A DNA stretch of 64,000 nucleotides from an uncultured cyanobacterium (GCA_937944885.1 CALFBB010000047.1:17680-81679), one strand, 5' to 3'. Numbered from the stretch's first letter, positions 18,443 through 27,322 are shown. Numbers and translations: made by a program. Notes: generated by a model not told the origin, from the letters alone.

Positions 18443-19504
18443 ATGCGTGCCTTGCAGTATTTGCGATCGGATCTGCTGGATCTCAAGCCCTATGATGCTG
18501 TGTTGCCTGTGGCTGCTGACAAGTTGGATGCCAATGAGTTTCCCTGGGATTGGCCCACAGGGTTTAAGCAGAAGCTTTCCTTGCTCTGGGAGAAAGGGAT
18601 CCCTAGCAACCGCTATCCTGATGCCAACCACCACGGCCTTAAACAAGCGATTGCTGCCTATGCCGGCGCGGATCCCAGTCAGATCAGTGTTGGCAATGGG
18701 TCGGATGAGTTGATTCGCTCCCTGTTGATCGCCACCTGTTTGGGCGGGCGGGGCAGCATTTTGGTGCCGGAACCCACCTTCTCCATGTATGCGATTCTGG
18801 CCCAGAGTTTGGGGATCCCCGTGGTGCGTATCAAGCGGGATCCAGAGTCTTTTGCCCTCAACCTGGAGGGTTGTCAGCAAGCGCTAGCGGAGCACCGGAT
18901 TCGGGTGGTGTGTTTGGTGAATCCCAACTCCCCTACCGGCAATAGCCTCAATACAAGCGAGTGGGCTTGGGTGGAAACACTTCCCCCCGAGATTTTGGTG
19001 GTCCTAGACGAAGCTTATTTTGAGTTCAGCCGGCACACTGCCCTGCCGAAGTTGGCGGATCATCCCAACTGGGTAGTGTTGCGCACCTTTTCCAAGGCCT
19101 TTCGCCTGGCTGCCCATCGGGTTGGCTATGCCATGGGTCACCCCCAGTTGATCCAGGTTTTGGAATCCATCCGCCTGCCCTACAATCTCACTGCCTTTTC
19201 CCAATGGGCGGTTCAGATTGCTTTGGAACATGCGGAGGAGTTTTTGGCGGACTTACCCCTGCTGCGCCAGGAGCGAGAAACCCTTTACAACGCTCTGCAG
19301 CAGTTGCCAGGGGTACGAGTATGGCCTAGCCAAGCCAATTTCCTTTACTTCCAGGTAGAAGGGTGGGATCCGCACCGTTTACAGCAGGAATGGCAAGCAT
19401 TGGGTACCTGTGTACGTGCTACCGGAGGTGGGATCCGCCTGACGGTGGGCACCCCAGAGGAGAACCAACGGGCTCTTGAGCGCTTACGGCAACTGTTGCA
19501 GTAG
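18443..19504 (+). CDS. hisC: Histidinol-phosphate aminotransferase
   Basis: A class I/II fold PLP enzyme converting imidazole-acetol phosphate and glutamate to histidinol phosphate. Visible features: DANEFPWDWP near residue 29, NRYPDANHHGLKQAI near 53, the PLP-phosphate region VGNGSDELI near 80, NPNSPTG near 157, DEAYFEF near 187 and the Schiff-base lysine in RTFSKAFRLAAHRVGY near 212. The length of ~353 is normal. I chose the ATG at 18443; a TTG at 18431 would add four residues. It stands alone among stress genes, as his genes are scattered in cyanobacteria. Confidence 0.93.
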   Translation: MRALQYLRSDLLDLKPYDAVLPVAADKLDANEFPWDWPTGFKQKLSLLWEKGIPSNRYPDANHHGLKQAIAAYAGADPSQISVGNGSDELIRSLLIATCLGGRGSILVPEPTFSMYAILAQSLGIPVVRIKRDPESFALNLEGCQQALAEHRIRVVCLVNPNSPTGNSLNTSEWAWVETLPPEILVVLDEAYFEFSRHTALPKLADHPNWVVLRTFSKAFRLAAHRVGYAMGHPQLIQVLESIRLPYNLTAFSQWAVQIALEHAEEFLADLPLLRQERETLYNALQQLPGVRVWPSQANFLYFQVEGWDPHRLQQEWQALGTCVRATGGGIRLTVGTPEENQRALERLRQLLQ

Positions 19505-20051
19505 TTGGAACTGACACAGCAAGCCCCACCTTCAACTGATCTACCCTTGGCTACAAGTAGGAAATCTCTCCTGATGGTTTATGTACCCTGAAACTAGAAT
19601 CTGGAAAAAACAAGGCTATCCCACAGTATCCATTGTTCAGGGTCAGTCGGGTGATACTTCAAGTCATTTTGGATCTCCAAAGATAGATTCTGGGCTATTG
19701 ACACCGATGGGAGAGTGGGAAAACCCTCCCTTGCTTTTCATAATTTCTTCAATTCACAACTCTTGTATGGTTCTTGTCAGATCATTATTGTAGAGGCAGG
19801 AAAATGCTTGGGTTGTTTTTTGATTCGTCCTGCCCCTACACAGTTCCCAGTAAAAGTGAGTTCTAGTAGGGTCGCAGTGTGGTCAAGACATCTCACAATG
19901 GAGTGAGCATACCAACAGTTAGTCGAGATAATCCTTTTGGAGACCTTCACCTTCCAGAAGACAGGTAATAAAGTCTTTATGTAGTCTAGGTTACAAGGGA
20001 ACCCAAGATGAACCCAAGATCAAGCCAAGCTATACACTTTGGAGGACGATA
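19505..20051. other. 547-base intergenic region with hairpins
   Basis: No convincing ORF. A G-rich/C-rich inverted arrangement around 19709-19732 followed by TTGCTTTT resembles a Rho-independent terminator, perhaps for hisC or a small RNA. GGCAGGA near 19795 and TCCTGCC near 19828 form a second inverted repeat. The promoter of the downstream gene probably lies near 19979-19998, where the shared ATGTAGTCTA element is found. Confidence 0.4.
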
Positions 20052-20813
20052 ATGAGTGCTTTTGAAAATCCACCCCAGAAATGCGTATCTGCTGCTTTCA
20101 AAGAAGAGAGAAAGCTACAAGATTGTATCCAACGGCTGCTAAATCGAGGGGTTCCCAATGACCGTATTTCCATTATTGGGCGCAACTTCCAAACAGAGGC
20201 CAAAATTACGGGATTTATCACCCGCAAGGAGGTCATTCTCGATGGCCTTACTAGTGGTGCTATTTATGGCTCTTTGTTTGGCTCTTTGCTAGGAGCGCTG
20301 ACAGGGGTAGGAGTTTTGTTTATCCCCTTTTTGGGAGCGGTGGTGGCGGCAGGACCCCTAGGAGCAGCGCTGTTGGGGGCAACTGGGGGGGCACTCTACG
20401 GAGCTCTGGGAGCCGGTTTGGGATCTGCTCTTATCTCGCTAGGAATGCCGCAGGATAAAGCAGCCATTTATCAAACCCGGGTGCAGGCGGGTGAGTTTTT
20501 ATTAGTGGTGCAGGTACCGGAGGAAAAATCCGGTGAGATTTACCTGCTGCTGCAGAGTGCTGGTGGGGAAGAACTGTCTATTGCGGATTTGAATCTGCCT
20601 AGCGAGCCGGAGGGGGACCTGACCCCGGAGACCCTCTCCCCCGATATTCGCTCTGATTTATCTGAGGAGGCTCAGCGAACCTTTGCGGAAGCCTACAATC
20701 AAAGTCGACAGGAGTCGGAGGATCGCACCCATGCTTTGCTGAAGGCATGGGCAAAGGTGAAGCAATTTTTTGAGCGGGATGACAAAGGGATCTTTTCTAA
20801 GCGAAAATCCTAA
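20052..20813 (+). CDS. General-stress (GspM/DUF1269-like) glycine-zipper protein fused to a ChaB-like domain
   Basis: A 253-residue protein in three parts. Residues 1-55 resemble the general stress protein 17M-type domain (RLLNRGVPNDRISIIGRNF). Residues 60-135 are a long Gly/Ala-rich hydrophobic stretch of glycine-zipper type that may insert into or associate with membranes. After an acidic linker, residues ~195-250 resemble ChaB: LSEEAQRTFAEAYNQS, then ALLKAWAKVKQFFERDDKGIF. The combination suggests a stress-responsive envelope or membrane-associated protein; no activity can be assigned. It is 48 bases upstream of the dnaJ-cbpM-PRC unit and may be co-transcribed. An AGGA site (GGAGGACG) precedes the ATG closely. 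Confidence 0.72.
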   Translation: MSAFENPPQKCVSAAFKEERKLQDCIQRLLNRGVPNDRISIIGRNFQTEAKITGFITRKEVILDGLTSGAIYGSLFGSLLGALTGVGVLFIPFLGAVVAAGPLGAALLGATGGALYGALGAGLGSALISLGMPQDKAAIYQTRVQAGEFLLVVQVPEEKSGEIYLLLQSAGGEELSIADLNLPSEPEGDLTPETLSPDIRSDLSEEAQRTFAEAYNQSRQESEDRTHALLKAWAKVKQFFERDDKGIFSKRKS

Positions 20814-20861
20814 TTCCTGATTTGGCTCCTCCCACTTTCAGACTCGATCAGGAGGCTACCG

Positions 20862-21782
20862 ATGGCTGCCAATGACTTTAAGGATTACTACCAAATCCTA
20901 GGGGTAAGCAAGGATGCCAGTCCTGAGGAGATCAAGCGGGCCTATCGCAAGTTGGCCCGTAAGTATCACCCGGATGTCAACCCCGGGGATCGAGAGGCGG
21001 AAGAGCGGTTCAAGGCCATCAATGAGGCCCATGAGGTGCTCTCCGACCCGGAAAAGCGGCGTCGCTACGACCAATTTGGTCAGTACTGGCAGCAAGCGGG
21101 TGCGCGGGCCGGCACGGGTTATGAGGGGGTTTACGAGGGCTTTGGCCGCTACAGCAGCTTTGACGACTTTATCAACGAGCTGCTCGGACGCATGGGACCT
21201 CGCCCTGCCGGTTTCGGGGGCTTCCGAACCATGGATTTTCCTGGGCAGGATGTGGAAGCCAGTTTGCTGCTCACCTGGGCAGAGGCCTTTGAGGGGTGCC
21301 AAAAGCGGTTGAATGTTAATGGTGAAACCCTCACCATTCGTATCCCTCCCGGGGCTAAGCCGGGCAGCCGCATTCGAGTGAAGGGAAAGGGGCAACTCAG
21401 TCCTTTTGGTGGTCAACAACGGGGGGACCTCTACCTGAATATCGAGCTTCCCCCTCATCCCTTCTTCCAGTTTGAAGGGGAAGATCTCCTCTGTGAGATC
21501 CCGATTACCCCGGATGAAGCGGCCTTGGGGGCCACGGTTGAGATCCCAACTCCCACCGGCAAGGTTCAGCTCAAGATCCCTGCCGGGGTGGATAGTGGCC
21601 AAATCCTGCGGTTACGGGGCCAAGGCTGGCGGGATCCCAAGGGAGAGCGCAGTAACCTACGGGTGCGCCTCAAGGTGGTAGCTCCCAAGATTCTGACTCC
21701 ACAAGAGCGGGAACTCTATGAAAAGCTGCGTCAGCAGCGGCAATGGGATCCCCGTCGTTCACTGCAGGAGGTACGTCTATGA
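20862..21782 (+). CDS. DnaJ/CbpA-type J-domain co-chaperone
   Basis: A 306-residue type II J protein. The J domain (about 7-72) has [26 protein letters not shown] with the HPD tripeptide, and RYDQFG. A Gly/Phe-containing linker spans about 73-125. The two C-terminal beta-barrel client-binding domains (about 130-290) include [21 protein letters not shown] and [16 protein letters not shown]. The cysteine-rich zinc finger of DnaJ is absent, as in CbpA. It stimulates Hsp70 ATPase and delivers clients. Its stop overlaps the CbpM-like start (ATGA), giving translational coupling, and an atypical Hsp70 gene lies 3 kb away. Confidence 0.93.
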   Translation: MAANDFKDYYQILGVSKDASPEEIKRAYRKLARKYHPDVNPGDREAEERFKAINEAHEVLSDPEKRRRYDQFGQYWQQAGARAGTGYEGVYEGFGRYSSFDDFINELLGRMGPRPAGFGGFRTMDFPGQDVEASLLLTWAEAFEGCQKRLNVNGETLTIRIPPGAKPGSRIRVKGKGQLSPFGGQQRGDLYLNIELPPHPFFQFEGEDLLCEIPITPDEAALGATVEIPTPTGKVQLKIPAGVDSGQILRLRGQGWRDPKGERSNLRVRLKVVAPKILTPQERELYEKLRQQRQWDPRRSLQEVRL

Positions 21783-22060
21783 GCTTGGCGATTGTACGGG
21801 TGGAAGAGCGGCTTTACACCCTGGAGCAAGTAACCGAAGCCGCCCATCTCCCCCCTCATTTGCTGGAATGGCTGGTGGCTCAGGGATTTATCGAGCTAGA
21901 AAGCCAATGTCTGGCTCCACAGCAGCTGCGGCGGTTGATGCAGATGCAACGGTTGCACCAGGACTTGGGCCTAAACTGGGCAGGGGCGGCTATGGTGTTG
22001 GATATGGCCCAGGAGATTGCCCGGCTCAAAGCTCAGTTGCGTGCTTACCGGGGTTTTTAG
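21779..22060 (+). CDS. CbpM-like chaperone modulator (MerR-type helix-turn-helix)
   Basis: A 93-residue protein whose ATG overlaps the stop of the J-protein gene. The N-terminal half resembles a degenerate MerR-type winged helix ([28 protein letters not shown]), and the C-terminal half is a helix ([37 protein letters not shown]). This matches CbpM, which in E. coli binds the J domain of CbpA and inhibits it. Position, size and sequence agree, so the same regulatory role is a strong inference; direct DNA binding is less likely. A longer start at 21743 lies within the J-protein gene and is not favoured. Confidence 0.85.
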   Translation: MSLAIVRVEERLYTLEQVTEAAHLPPHLLEWLVAQGFIELESQCLAPQQLRRLMQMQRLHQDLGLNWAGAAMVLDMAQEIARLKAQLRAYRGF

Positions 22061-22160
22061 CCCAAAACACCGTAGAGCTCCGTCCTACCGCTGTGCGGAA
22101 AGCTTGCCGACTAAAGCAGGGAGTAGGTCAAACCCATCAAGACAACCAAGAGGATAAGTT

Positions 22161-22916
22161 ATGGAGCATGTGATTCGCCGCAGTCGGGTGATCGGCCTGA
22201 TGGCTTTGGATGGCACGACCGCTACGAGCCTGGGCCGTGTTGAAGAGGTCTGGGTAGATTCTCAGGGAAAGGTTAGTTACTTTACCAGCAATCAGGGTTA
22301 TACCCCTCTGGAGCAGGTATCGGTGATTGGCCCGGATGCGCTGCTCACCTACGCCAATGTCTTGGCAACACCTGGGATCCCGCTGAGTTCTCTCTACAAG
22401 CGGGCGGTGCGGCTGGGGGGGCAGCCGGTGGGTTGGATTGAGGATTTTCTGTTTGACTGGGAAACGGGTGACATTGCTGCCTACGTTGTGGGGGGGAGCA
22501 TTGCCGAGCCATGGGGGGGTAGAGCCGTACTTTTTCCGGAGGACGTAGAAACCATTGATCTGGAGGCGGTGGTGATTAAGGAGGATGCTCCCCAACGGCT
22601 CAAGTCAGAATCAGAGGGGTTGAAGGGATTTTTGAGCGAGAAGTCGCAACAGGTAAGGCAACTGGTGCAGCGGATGGGGGAACGGTTGAAAAGCTTGGTG
22701 ACTCCCCAGGATCCGCCGGAGGTGGTGCGGGTTAAGATTCAGCAGCTGCGGGATGAGCTGGCAGGAGCAGGCCGGGCTGATCACCATGCGTTGAGTGAGG
22801 CAGCGGAGTTTTTGCAACAGGGTTGGGAGCGCTGGCAGCAACGGCTAAGTAGGGCAGCTGAGCGGATGCAAGCGGCGTGGAAGGCCGCCTGGCAGGAACT
22901 TACCCGAAAGGAGTGA
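22161..22916 (+). CDS. PRC-barrel domain protein
   Basis: A 251-residue protein with a PRC-barrel-like N-terminus: RRSRVIGLMALDGTTATSLGRVEEVWVDSQGKV, a second barrel-like segment ALYKRAVRLGGQ-type near 80-150 (RLGGQPVGWIEDFLFDWETGDIAAYVV), then a Lys/Arg/Glu-rich helical C-terminus (about 165-251). PRC barrels occur in RimM, photosynthetic reaction-centre H subunits and several cyanobacterial proteins of unknown role. It is 100 bases downstream of the CbpM-like gene on the same strand and probably belongs to the operon, so a proteostasis or membrane-associated role is possible. Confidence 0.75.
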   Translation: MEHVIRRSRVIGLMALDGTTATSLGRVEEVWVDSQGKVSYFTSNQGYTPLEQVSVIGPDALLTYANVLATPGIPLSSLYKRAVRLGGQPVGWIEDFLFDWETGDIAAYVVGGSIAEPWGGRAVLFPEDVETIDLEAVVIKEDAPQRLKSESEGLKGFLSEKSQQVRQLVQRMGERLKSLVTPQDPPEVVRVKIQQLRDELAGAGRADHHALSEAAEFLQQGWERWQQRLSRAAERMQAAWKAAWQELTRKE

Positions 22917-22920
22917 ATCT

Positions 22921-24321
22921 TCACCGGATCATGCTTTCTAGGGCCAGCTGCAGATCTTGGGTTAGCTGAGCTACGGCCTGCCTGGCTTCTTGCCGCCCTT
23001 TTTGAGGGTTGACCCAGCGCTCAGTTACCGAGATGGGATCCCCAATGGTCAGGTGAACGCGACGCCAACCTAGGCGGGGCCGGGCCGGGTAGGCTTCTCC
23101 CTGGAGGCGCGCCAGCACATCAAAGAGGATCAGGGCAGTTTCCGCTAGGCGCTCAAAGGAAGGTTTTTCCAGGAGGTATTCTTCCCGCACAGCTACGCAA
23201 CTTTCCACCAGGCGCATGGGCTGCATGAACAGGGCGGCCTGTTGGGCTTTCCAGTCAAGTAAACCCCGTTGGAGAGGGGAAACGGTCTTTGGATGCCGCA
23301 GCTCTTCTCGATAGATCTGGCTCCAGGCGGCTTCTTCAAGGCGGCGGCAACGGACATTCCAATCGCCTTGGGAAGATAGGCCGAAGTGGTGCTCTGCCGT
23401 CTGCAGGGCTTGCTGAAAAACTGCTTCTAGGCGGGTGTTGAAGGATAAGCCGGCTCCTGGATCGGAGGGGGGAGGCTGGCTATAAAACTTCTCCATTTCT
23501 GCTAAGACCTGATGGCCAAGGCGACAGAGGCGTTGGGCGTAGCGGCTGTTGCGGTTGGGATTGGCATCCCTAGAGGCAAGGGAATCCCCTGTCAGCGGCG
23601 AATCGGTTAAGCCACTCACCTTCTCCAGACGCTGCAGCAGGCGCTCCAAGCTCGGCCATGAAGGCTCGGCGTAAGAGTACTGGATACCGATGGGCACAAT
23701 GACCACTGCTTCGGAGCGGCCCGCTTTGGCCAGATCCTCGACACACCAAAAACACAGTTGGGCTGTTCCGGGTGCTAGGGGGTTGACCCGCTCGCTGTGG
23801 CCATTGGTGGCCCCTTCCGGGGCAACGGCAAAAGGGAATTGGCCATCCCTAAGCAAGCGTCGGGCCATACCCAAAGCCTGCCGATCCACCTGTCGCCCCC
23901 GATGGACGGGGATCCCACCTAGATGAGCCAGTAGCCACCCCAGCCAGCGGCCACCCCAAAGGGGCATACCGCGGTCGTAGAGGAAGTGAGCGTGCAGGGG
24001 CAGTTGCAGAGGGATCCCTTGCCGGCGGGCGGCTTGCGGGACCAGCCGGGAAAGCAGATACAAGCCTGCCAGGGGATCATCCACCTCCACATGCCGGAAG
24101 GCCAGGATCAACCGCATCTGGCCCTGTTGAAATTGCCGGTATAGCTCTGCTAGGGTCTCTGCGCCTGTAGCTTCCACCTGGGTAATGCCGGCAGGCAACC
24201 ATCGCCACAGCCGCAGCCGCAGCAACAAGGGTAGGATCCCGTGCACCAGCTGCAGCACCCAAAGACTGTAGCTGGGTGGGATAAAGTCTAGGGGAGGATG
24301 AGCAGAAGGGTGAGAGAGCAC
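22921..24321 (-). CDS. PlsC-like acyltransferase domain protein
   Basis: A 466-residue protein related to 1-acyl-glycerol-3-phosphate acyltransferases. The HX4D catalytic motif is FRHVEVDDP near residue 76; downstream are GGIPVHRGRQVDRQAL near 135 and the PEGATNG motif near 163 (FPFAVAPEGATNG), which binds the phosphate of the acceptor. About 230 C-terminal residues extend beyond the domain with no recognised fold. A hydrophobic N-terminal stretch may anchor it. The acceptor lipid is unknown. It converges on the PRC-barrel gene with a 4-base gap. Confidence 0.8.
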   Translation of the reverse strand: MLSHPSAHPPLDFIPPSYSLWVLQLVHGILPLLLRLRLWRWLPAGITQVEATGAETLAELYRQFQQGQMRLILAFRHVEVDDPLAGLYLLSRLVPQAARRQGIPLQLPLHAHFLYDRGMPLWGGRWLGWLLAHLGGIPVHRGRQVDRQALGMARRLLRDGQFPFAVAPEGATNGHSERVNPLAPGTAQLCFWCVEDLAKAGRSEAVVIVPIGIQYSYAEPSWPSLERLLQRLEKVSGLTDSPLTGDSLASRDANPNRNSRYAQRLCRLGHQVLAEMEKFYSQPPPSDPGAGLSFNTRLEAVFQQALQTAEHHFGLSSQGDWNVRCRRLEEAAWSQIYREELRHPKTVSPLQRGLLDWKAQQAALFMQPMRLVESCVAVREEYLLEKPSFERLAETALILFDVLARLQGEAYPARPRLGWRRVHLTIGDPISVTERWVNPQKGRQEARQAVAQLTQDLQLALESMIR

Positions 24322-24492
24322 GGGGTGGCAACAAAATGGGTAGGGGCTAGGCCAGTCCTTTTATGGACGCGACACCATACCGGTAGTGTCCGGAGAAGGC
24401 AGCGATAGCAATTCCATCTTTGCCGATGGAAAAGGCGGTATTCCACAAGGCCCTAAGCATAAAGCCGAGAGCGCCTCTTAAGCTAGACTGCT

Positions 24493-26088
24493 TTAACTCA
24501 AGGTGGCAACGGGCTGGGCCTTGGCTAGGCACTCTTGGGTTTGTAAGTCAATCACAGTTGCCAGCAGGCGCCGGGATCCATCCACAGCAAAGTCAATGCG
24601 GATGCGATCTTCACCAACCCGACCGGGAGGGTGCAAGCGGGCCAAACAAATGGGCTCCGGCGCGGCTCCAGGCTCTGCAGCTTTGGCAAGAGGGCGAAAA
24701 TCAGTCTGTCGGGTCAGTTGACGGCTGCTCATGCGTCCTAGCTCGTCATACACCACCTCAGACTGGGCCACCTGGGCCACTTCCCCTACATCCAGGCGAA
24801 TTTCTGCCTGACCGTCATTGGCTACCTGCAAAATCAAAGGCTCCGCTCGTTGACAAGGATAGGGAGTACCCCGCTCAAACAGAGGGTAGTAGCTGTAGCT
24901 TTTTTGCAGGGGATCCCAAAGGCGAATGGCGTAGCTGTGGTGCAAGTGATCCTCTAGCTTCACCTGGCGGCCCAATTGTAAAGCACCTAGAGCCACTGCA
25001 TCGAAAGGATGTTCACAGCGGACCCGCTTTTTGCCAAAGTAGGAGCGAATCAGATCCTGCACCGCCAACAACTGGGAGCTGCCTCCCACCAGGAGCACCT
25101 GCTCAATTTGGTTTTTGCTCACTCCCTTAGCTTGGGCCGTGAGGAGCACCTCGTCCAGACAATAGCGGATCTGATCCAGCATCTGGTGGTTGTCGAGAAT
25201 CTCCTCCAGCGTCGGTCGATCCAGCTGCAGCTCATAGGCGGTGAGGGTCTCATCGTCAAACCAACTGCCTAGGGCTTCGCTTTGGCTAGAGAGGGTGATC
25301 TTGAGCTGTTCGGCTGCCTCCAAGAGGTTCAGCCAACCTAGGGATCCAACTTGAGCACGGCTAAGACCCAGTTGTTCCAACAGGTACTCGGCTATCCAGG
25401 TATCGATATCCAGACCCCCCACATAGGCATCTGACTTGGCAATCACCTCTGCTTTTAGGCTGGGACTGCCTGCTTGCGGTGGCTGGGTCCGCACCAAACT
25501 CAGATCCAGGGTGCCGCCACCAAAATCCACCACCAAAACCAGGGCCCCTGGCTGAGTCACGGCATAGCCCAAAGCAGCAGCAGTAGCTTCATCAACAATT
25601 TGAACCGGATCCCAACCCTGGCTGCTGGCCACGCTGCGGATCCAGCTCAGGTAGCGCTCAAAGGAGCCAACAGGAGCTGTCAACACCAGCCGTTCCGGCT
25701 GTAGGTTCTCTTTCTGCACCGCTGCCATCACCGCTTGCAAAAAGGCTTCGGCTACGGTCTCAGCATCGTAGCGCTGGCCATCCAGCAGGCGCGGCGGAGG
25801 CACAAAATCCGCTACCAACTCCCGTTTGAAGCCCTGAAACAGCCGCTGCGGATCCACAGCTCCCCAACGGCCTGAGCGCACATTTTCTCCCACCAACAGG
25901 TGGCCGGCGCCTTTGACAAACACCAAGCTGGGAATAACAGTGTGACCCTGCTCCTGGCGGGAGAGGCCGGGTAAGGTCAGGGTACGGGCGCTTTCCTGAA
26001 GGGGATCCCAGTAGCAGACAACCGTGTTACTGGTACCAAAATCAACAGCCAAGGTAGTGGAAAGGGCAGGTTTTGGGGGAGAAGCCAT
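24493..26088 (-). CDS. Atypical Hsp70-family chaperone lacking the C-terminal lid
   Basis: A 531-residue Hsp70-like ATPase. The nucleotide-binding domain is complete: phosphate loop 1 AVDFGTSNTVV near residue 14, a FKREL lysine near 88, DEATAAALGY near 165, phosphate loop 2 VVDFGGGTLDLSL near 186 and the adenosine motif VLLVGGSSQL near 330. The region after about 385 is only ~145 residues and matches a reduced substrate-binding beta domain; the helical lid and the DVLLLD-type linker of DnaK are not seen. The start overlaps by one base the stop of the upstream HTH-GrpE gene (TAATG), so the two are translationally coupled. Client range is unknown; partnership with the nearby J protein is plausible. 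Confidence 0.9.
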   Translation of the reverse strand: MASPPKPALSTTLAVDFGTSNTVVCYWDPLQESARTLTLPGLSRQEQGHTVIPSLVFVKGAGHLLVGENVRSGRWGAVDPQRLFQGFKRELVADFVPPPRLLDGQRYDAETVAEAFLQAVMAAVQKENLQPERLVLTAPVGSFERYLSWIRSVASSQGWDPVQIVDEATAAALGYAVTQPGALVLVVDFGGGTLDLSLVRTQPPQAGSPSLKAEVIAKSDAYVGGLDIDTWIAEYLLEQLGLSRAQVGSLGWLNLLEAAEQLKITLSSQSEALGSWFDDETLTAYELQLDRPTLEEILDNHQMLDQIRYCLDEVLLTAQAKGVSKNQIEQVLLVGGSSQLLAVQDLIRSYFGKKRVRCEHPFDAVALGALQLGRQVKLEDHLHHSYAIRLWDPLQKSYSYYPLFERGTPYPCQRAEPLILQVANDGQAEIRLDVGEVAQVAQSEVVYDELGRMSSRQLTRQTDFRPLAKAAEPGAAPEPICLARLHPPGRVGEDRIRIDFAVDGSRRLLATVIDLQTQECLAKAQPVATLS

Positions 26089-26672
26089 TAGCTCAACCCT
26101 CCTGGTAGAGAACGGCTAACTTTGGCAGGGCAGAGAATGCGCTCCCCCTGCCGGTAACCCACGAAGCGAACGTAGACGGGATCCCCCGGTTGAATATCCG
26201 GTTGATCCGGCTGATGCAATTGCGGCTGAAAGGGCACCGATTCCAGCGGGCTACCGATGGCTTCATAGCCCCAGTGCCGCAGCAGAGCATCAAGGGAGCG
26301 AAACAGAGCAGTAACATTCTGGGCGGGCCAATCCGGTTTGCGCTGAGCCATTTGGCAAATGGTGGGGTAGCTGGTCAGCAAAGGTTGCAGCAGTGAGAAG
26401 GTTGTATCCGGGGAAGTGGAGGAATCGGTTGAGGGATCAGGTTGATGGGGGGCTTGGTTGCCCAACTGGATGAGATTGAGCAGAGATGGCACATCCCAAT
26501 TTAAGGCTAACGCCAGCTGTTGCAGGTGTTTCAACCGCAGGGATCCCCACTCCCCCCGGCGCAGATGGGCAATGGCCCGCCGACTGACACCCGATTGCCG
26601 GTGCAAGGCTTGCCAAGAAGGAATCCCCAGAGCTTGCATGCGTCGGCGTAGCGGTTCATCGAGGGGCTGCAT
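26088..26672 (-). CDS. Helix-turn-helix protein with GrpE-like C-terminal domain
   Basis: A ~194-residue fusion. The first ~65 residues are an XRE-like HTH: QALGIPSWQALHRQSGVSRRAIAHLRRGEW then LQQLALALNWDV. After a Pro/Ser-rich linker the last ~75 residues match the GrpE head: SLDALLRHWGYEAIG, VPFQPQLHQPDQPDIQPGD and GYRQGERILCPAKVSRS, in the order of the GrpE beta-wing that opens the Hsp70 nucleotide cleft. The long GrpE N-terminal helix is missing. I place the start at ATG 26672; a TTG at 26720 would add 16 residues but runs through the repeat GGTACTG...GGTACTG, which looks more like an operator. The protein probably acts on the coupled Hsp70 and may regulate transcription. Confidence 0.75.
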   Translation of the reverse strand: MQPLDEPLRRRMQALGIPSWQALHRQSGVSRRAIAHLRRGEWGSLRLKHLQQLALALNWDVPSLLNLIQLGNQAPHQPDPSTDSSTSPDTTFSLLQPLLTSYPTICQMAQRKPDWPAQNVTALFRSLDALLRHWGYEAIGSPLESVPFQPQLHQPDQPDIQPGDPVYVRFVGYRQGERILCPAKVSRSLPGGLS

Positions 26673-26818
26673 AGGCTGTAGCGAGCAGGTTCTCAGTACC
26701 TTTACCAGTACCTTGCCCAAGACTACTGCACCAGGAGTAAGAGAGGGGAATTGGCTCTGGCAATGTCAACCCTTGACAAGAGGGCCCAAAATGGGGAGTA
26801 CCACCCGAGGGAACCCAA

Positions 26819-27322
26819 ATGAACCGAACCACAAGACTGACTCTCTTAATCAGAAGACTATGCGTAGGGCTAGTGCTGTTGCTCTACCTCGGTGGAGCAC
26901 CGGTTTGGGGGCAGACTCGTCTTAACTTGAGCAATGCCGATTTACAAGGACAGGATTTTGCCGGCCAAGATTTGCGGGGCAGTAGTTTTGTCAGTGCCAA
27001 CTTGCACAGGGTGGATTTGCACGGTGCTAATTTAGCGGGAGCGGCTCTGACCAAAGCCGACTTAACAGAAGCCAATCTGGCCGGGGCGGATCTCAGCAAC
27101 AGCTTACTGGATTTGGCCAACCTAGCGGGGGCCAAGCTACGGGAAGCCAACCTGACAGGCACCATTGCGGCCCGGGCCGTTTGGCAGGGAGCCGATATCA
27201 CAGGGGCAGATTTCACGGGTGCTTACGTGGATCGGGTAGCGCAGCAGCAGCTCTGTGAGCGGGCTGAGGGATCCCATCCAATCACGGGAGTAGACACCCG
27301 CGAGAGTCTAGGTTGTCCCTGA
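26819..27322 (+). CDS. Exported pentapeptide-repeat protein
   Basis: A 167-residue protein with an N-terminal signal peptide (basic MNRTTRLTLLIRR, then a hydrophobic stretch ending near GGAPVWGQ) and about 17 pentapeptide repeats of the A(D/N)LXX type from residue ~36 to 137, which should fold as a right-handed quadrilateral beta helix. Cyanobacteria have many such proteins in the thylakoid lumen or periplasm; their functions are mostly unknown. A C-terminal ~28-residue tail with two cysteines follows the helix. It is divergent from the HTH-GrpE gene; no tie to it is evident. Confidence 0.85.
   Translation: MNRTTRLTLLIRRLCVGLVLLLYLGGAPVWGQTRLNLSNADLQGQDFAGQDLRGSSFVSANLHRVDLHGANLAGAALTKADLTEANLAGADLSNSLLDLANLAGAKLREANLTGTIAARAVWQGADITGADFTGAYVDRVAQQQLCERAEGSHPITGVDTRESLGCP

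Noticed and set aside
19581..19906. Two overlapping short plus-strand frames
   Set aside because: They run through terminator-like hairpins and have no homologous features.
20898..21602. A 234-codon minus-strand frame
   Set aside because: Antisense to the J-domain protein; no recognisable domain.
24420..25130. A 236-codon open frame on the plus strand
   Set aside because: It lies antisense to the Hsp70 gene, whose motifs are clear; the product has no domain and is Pro/Gly/Ser-rich as expected of a shadow frame.
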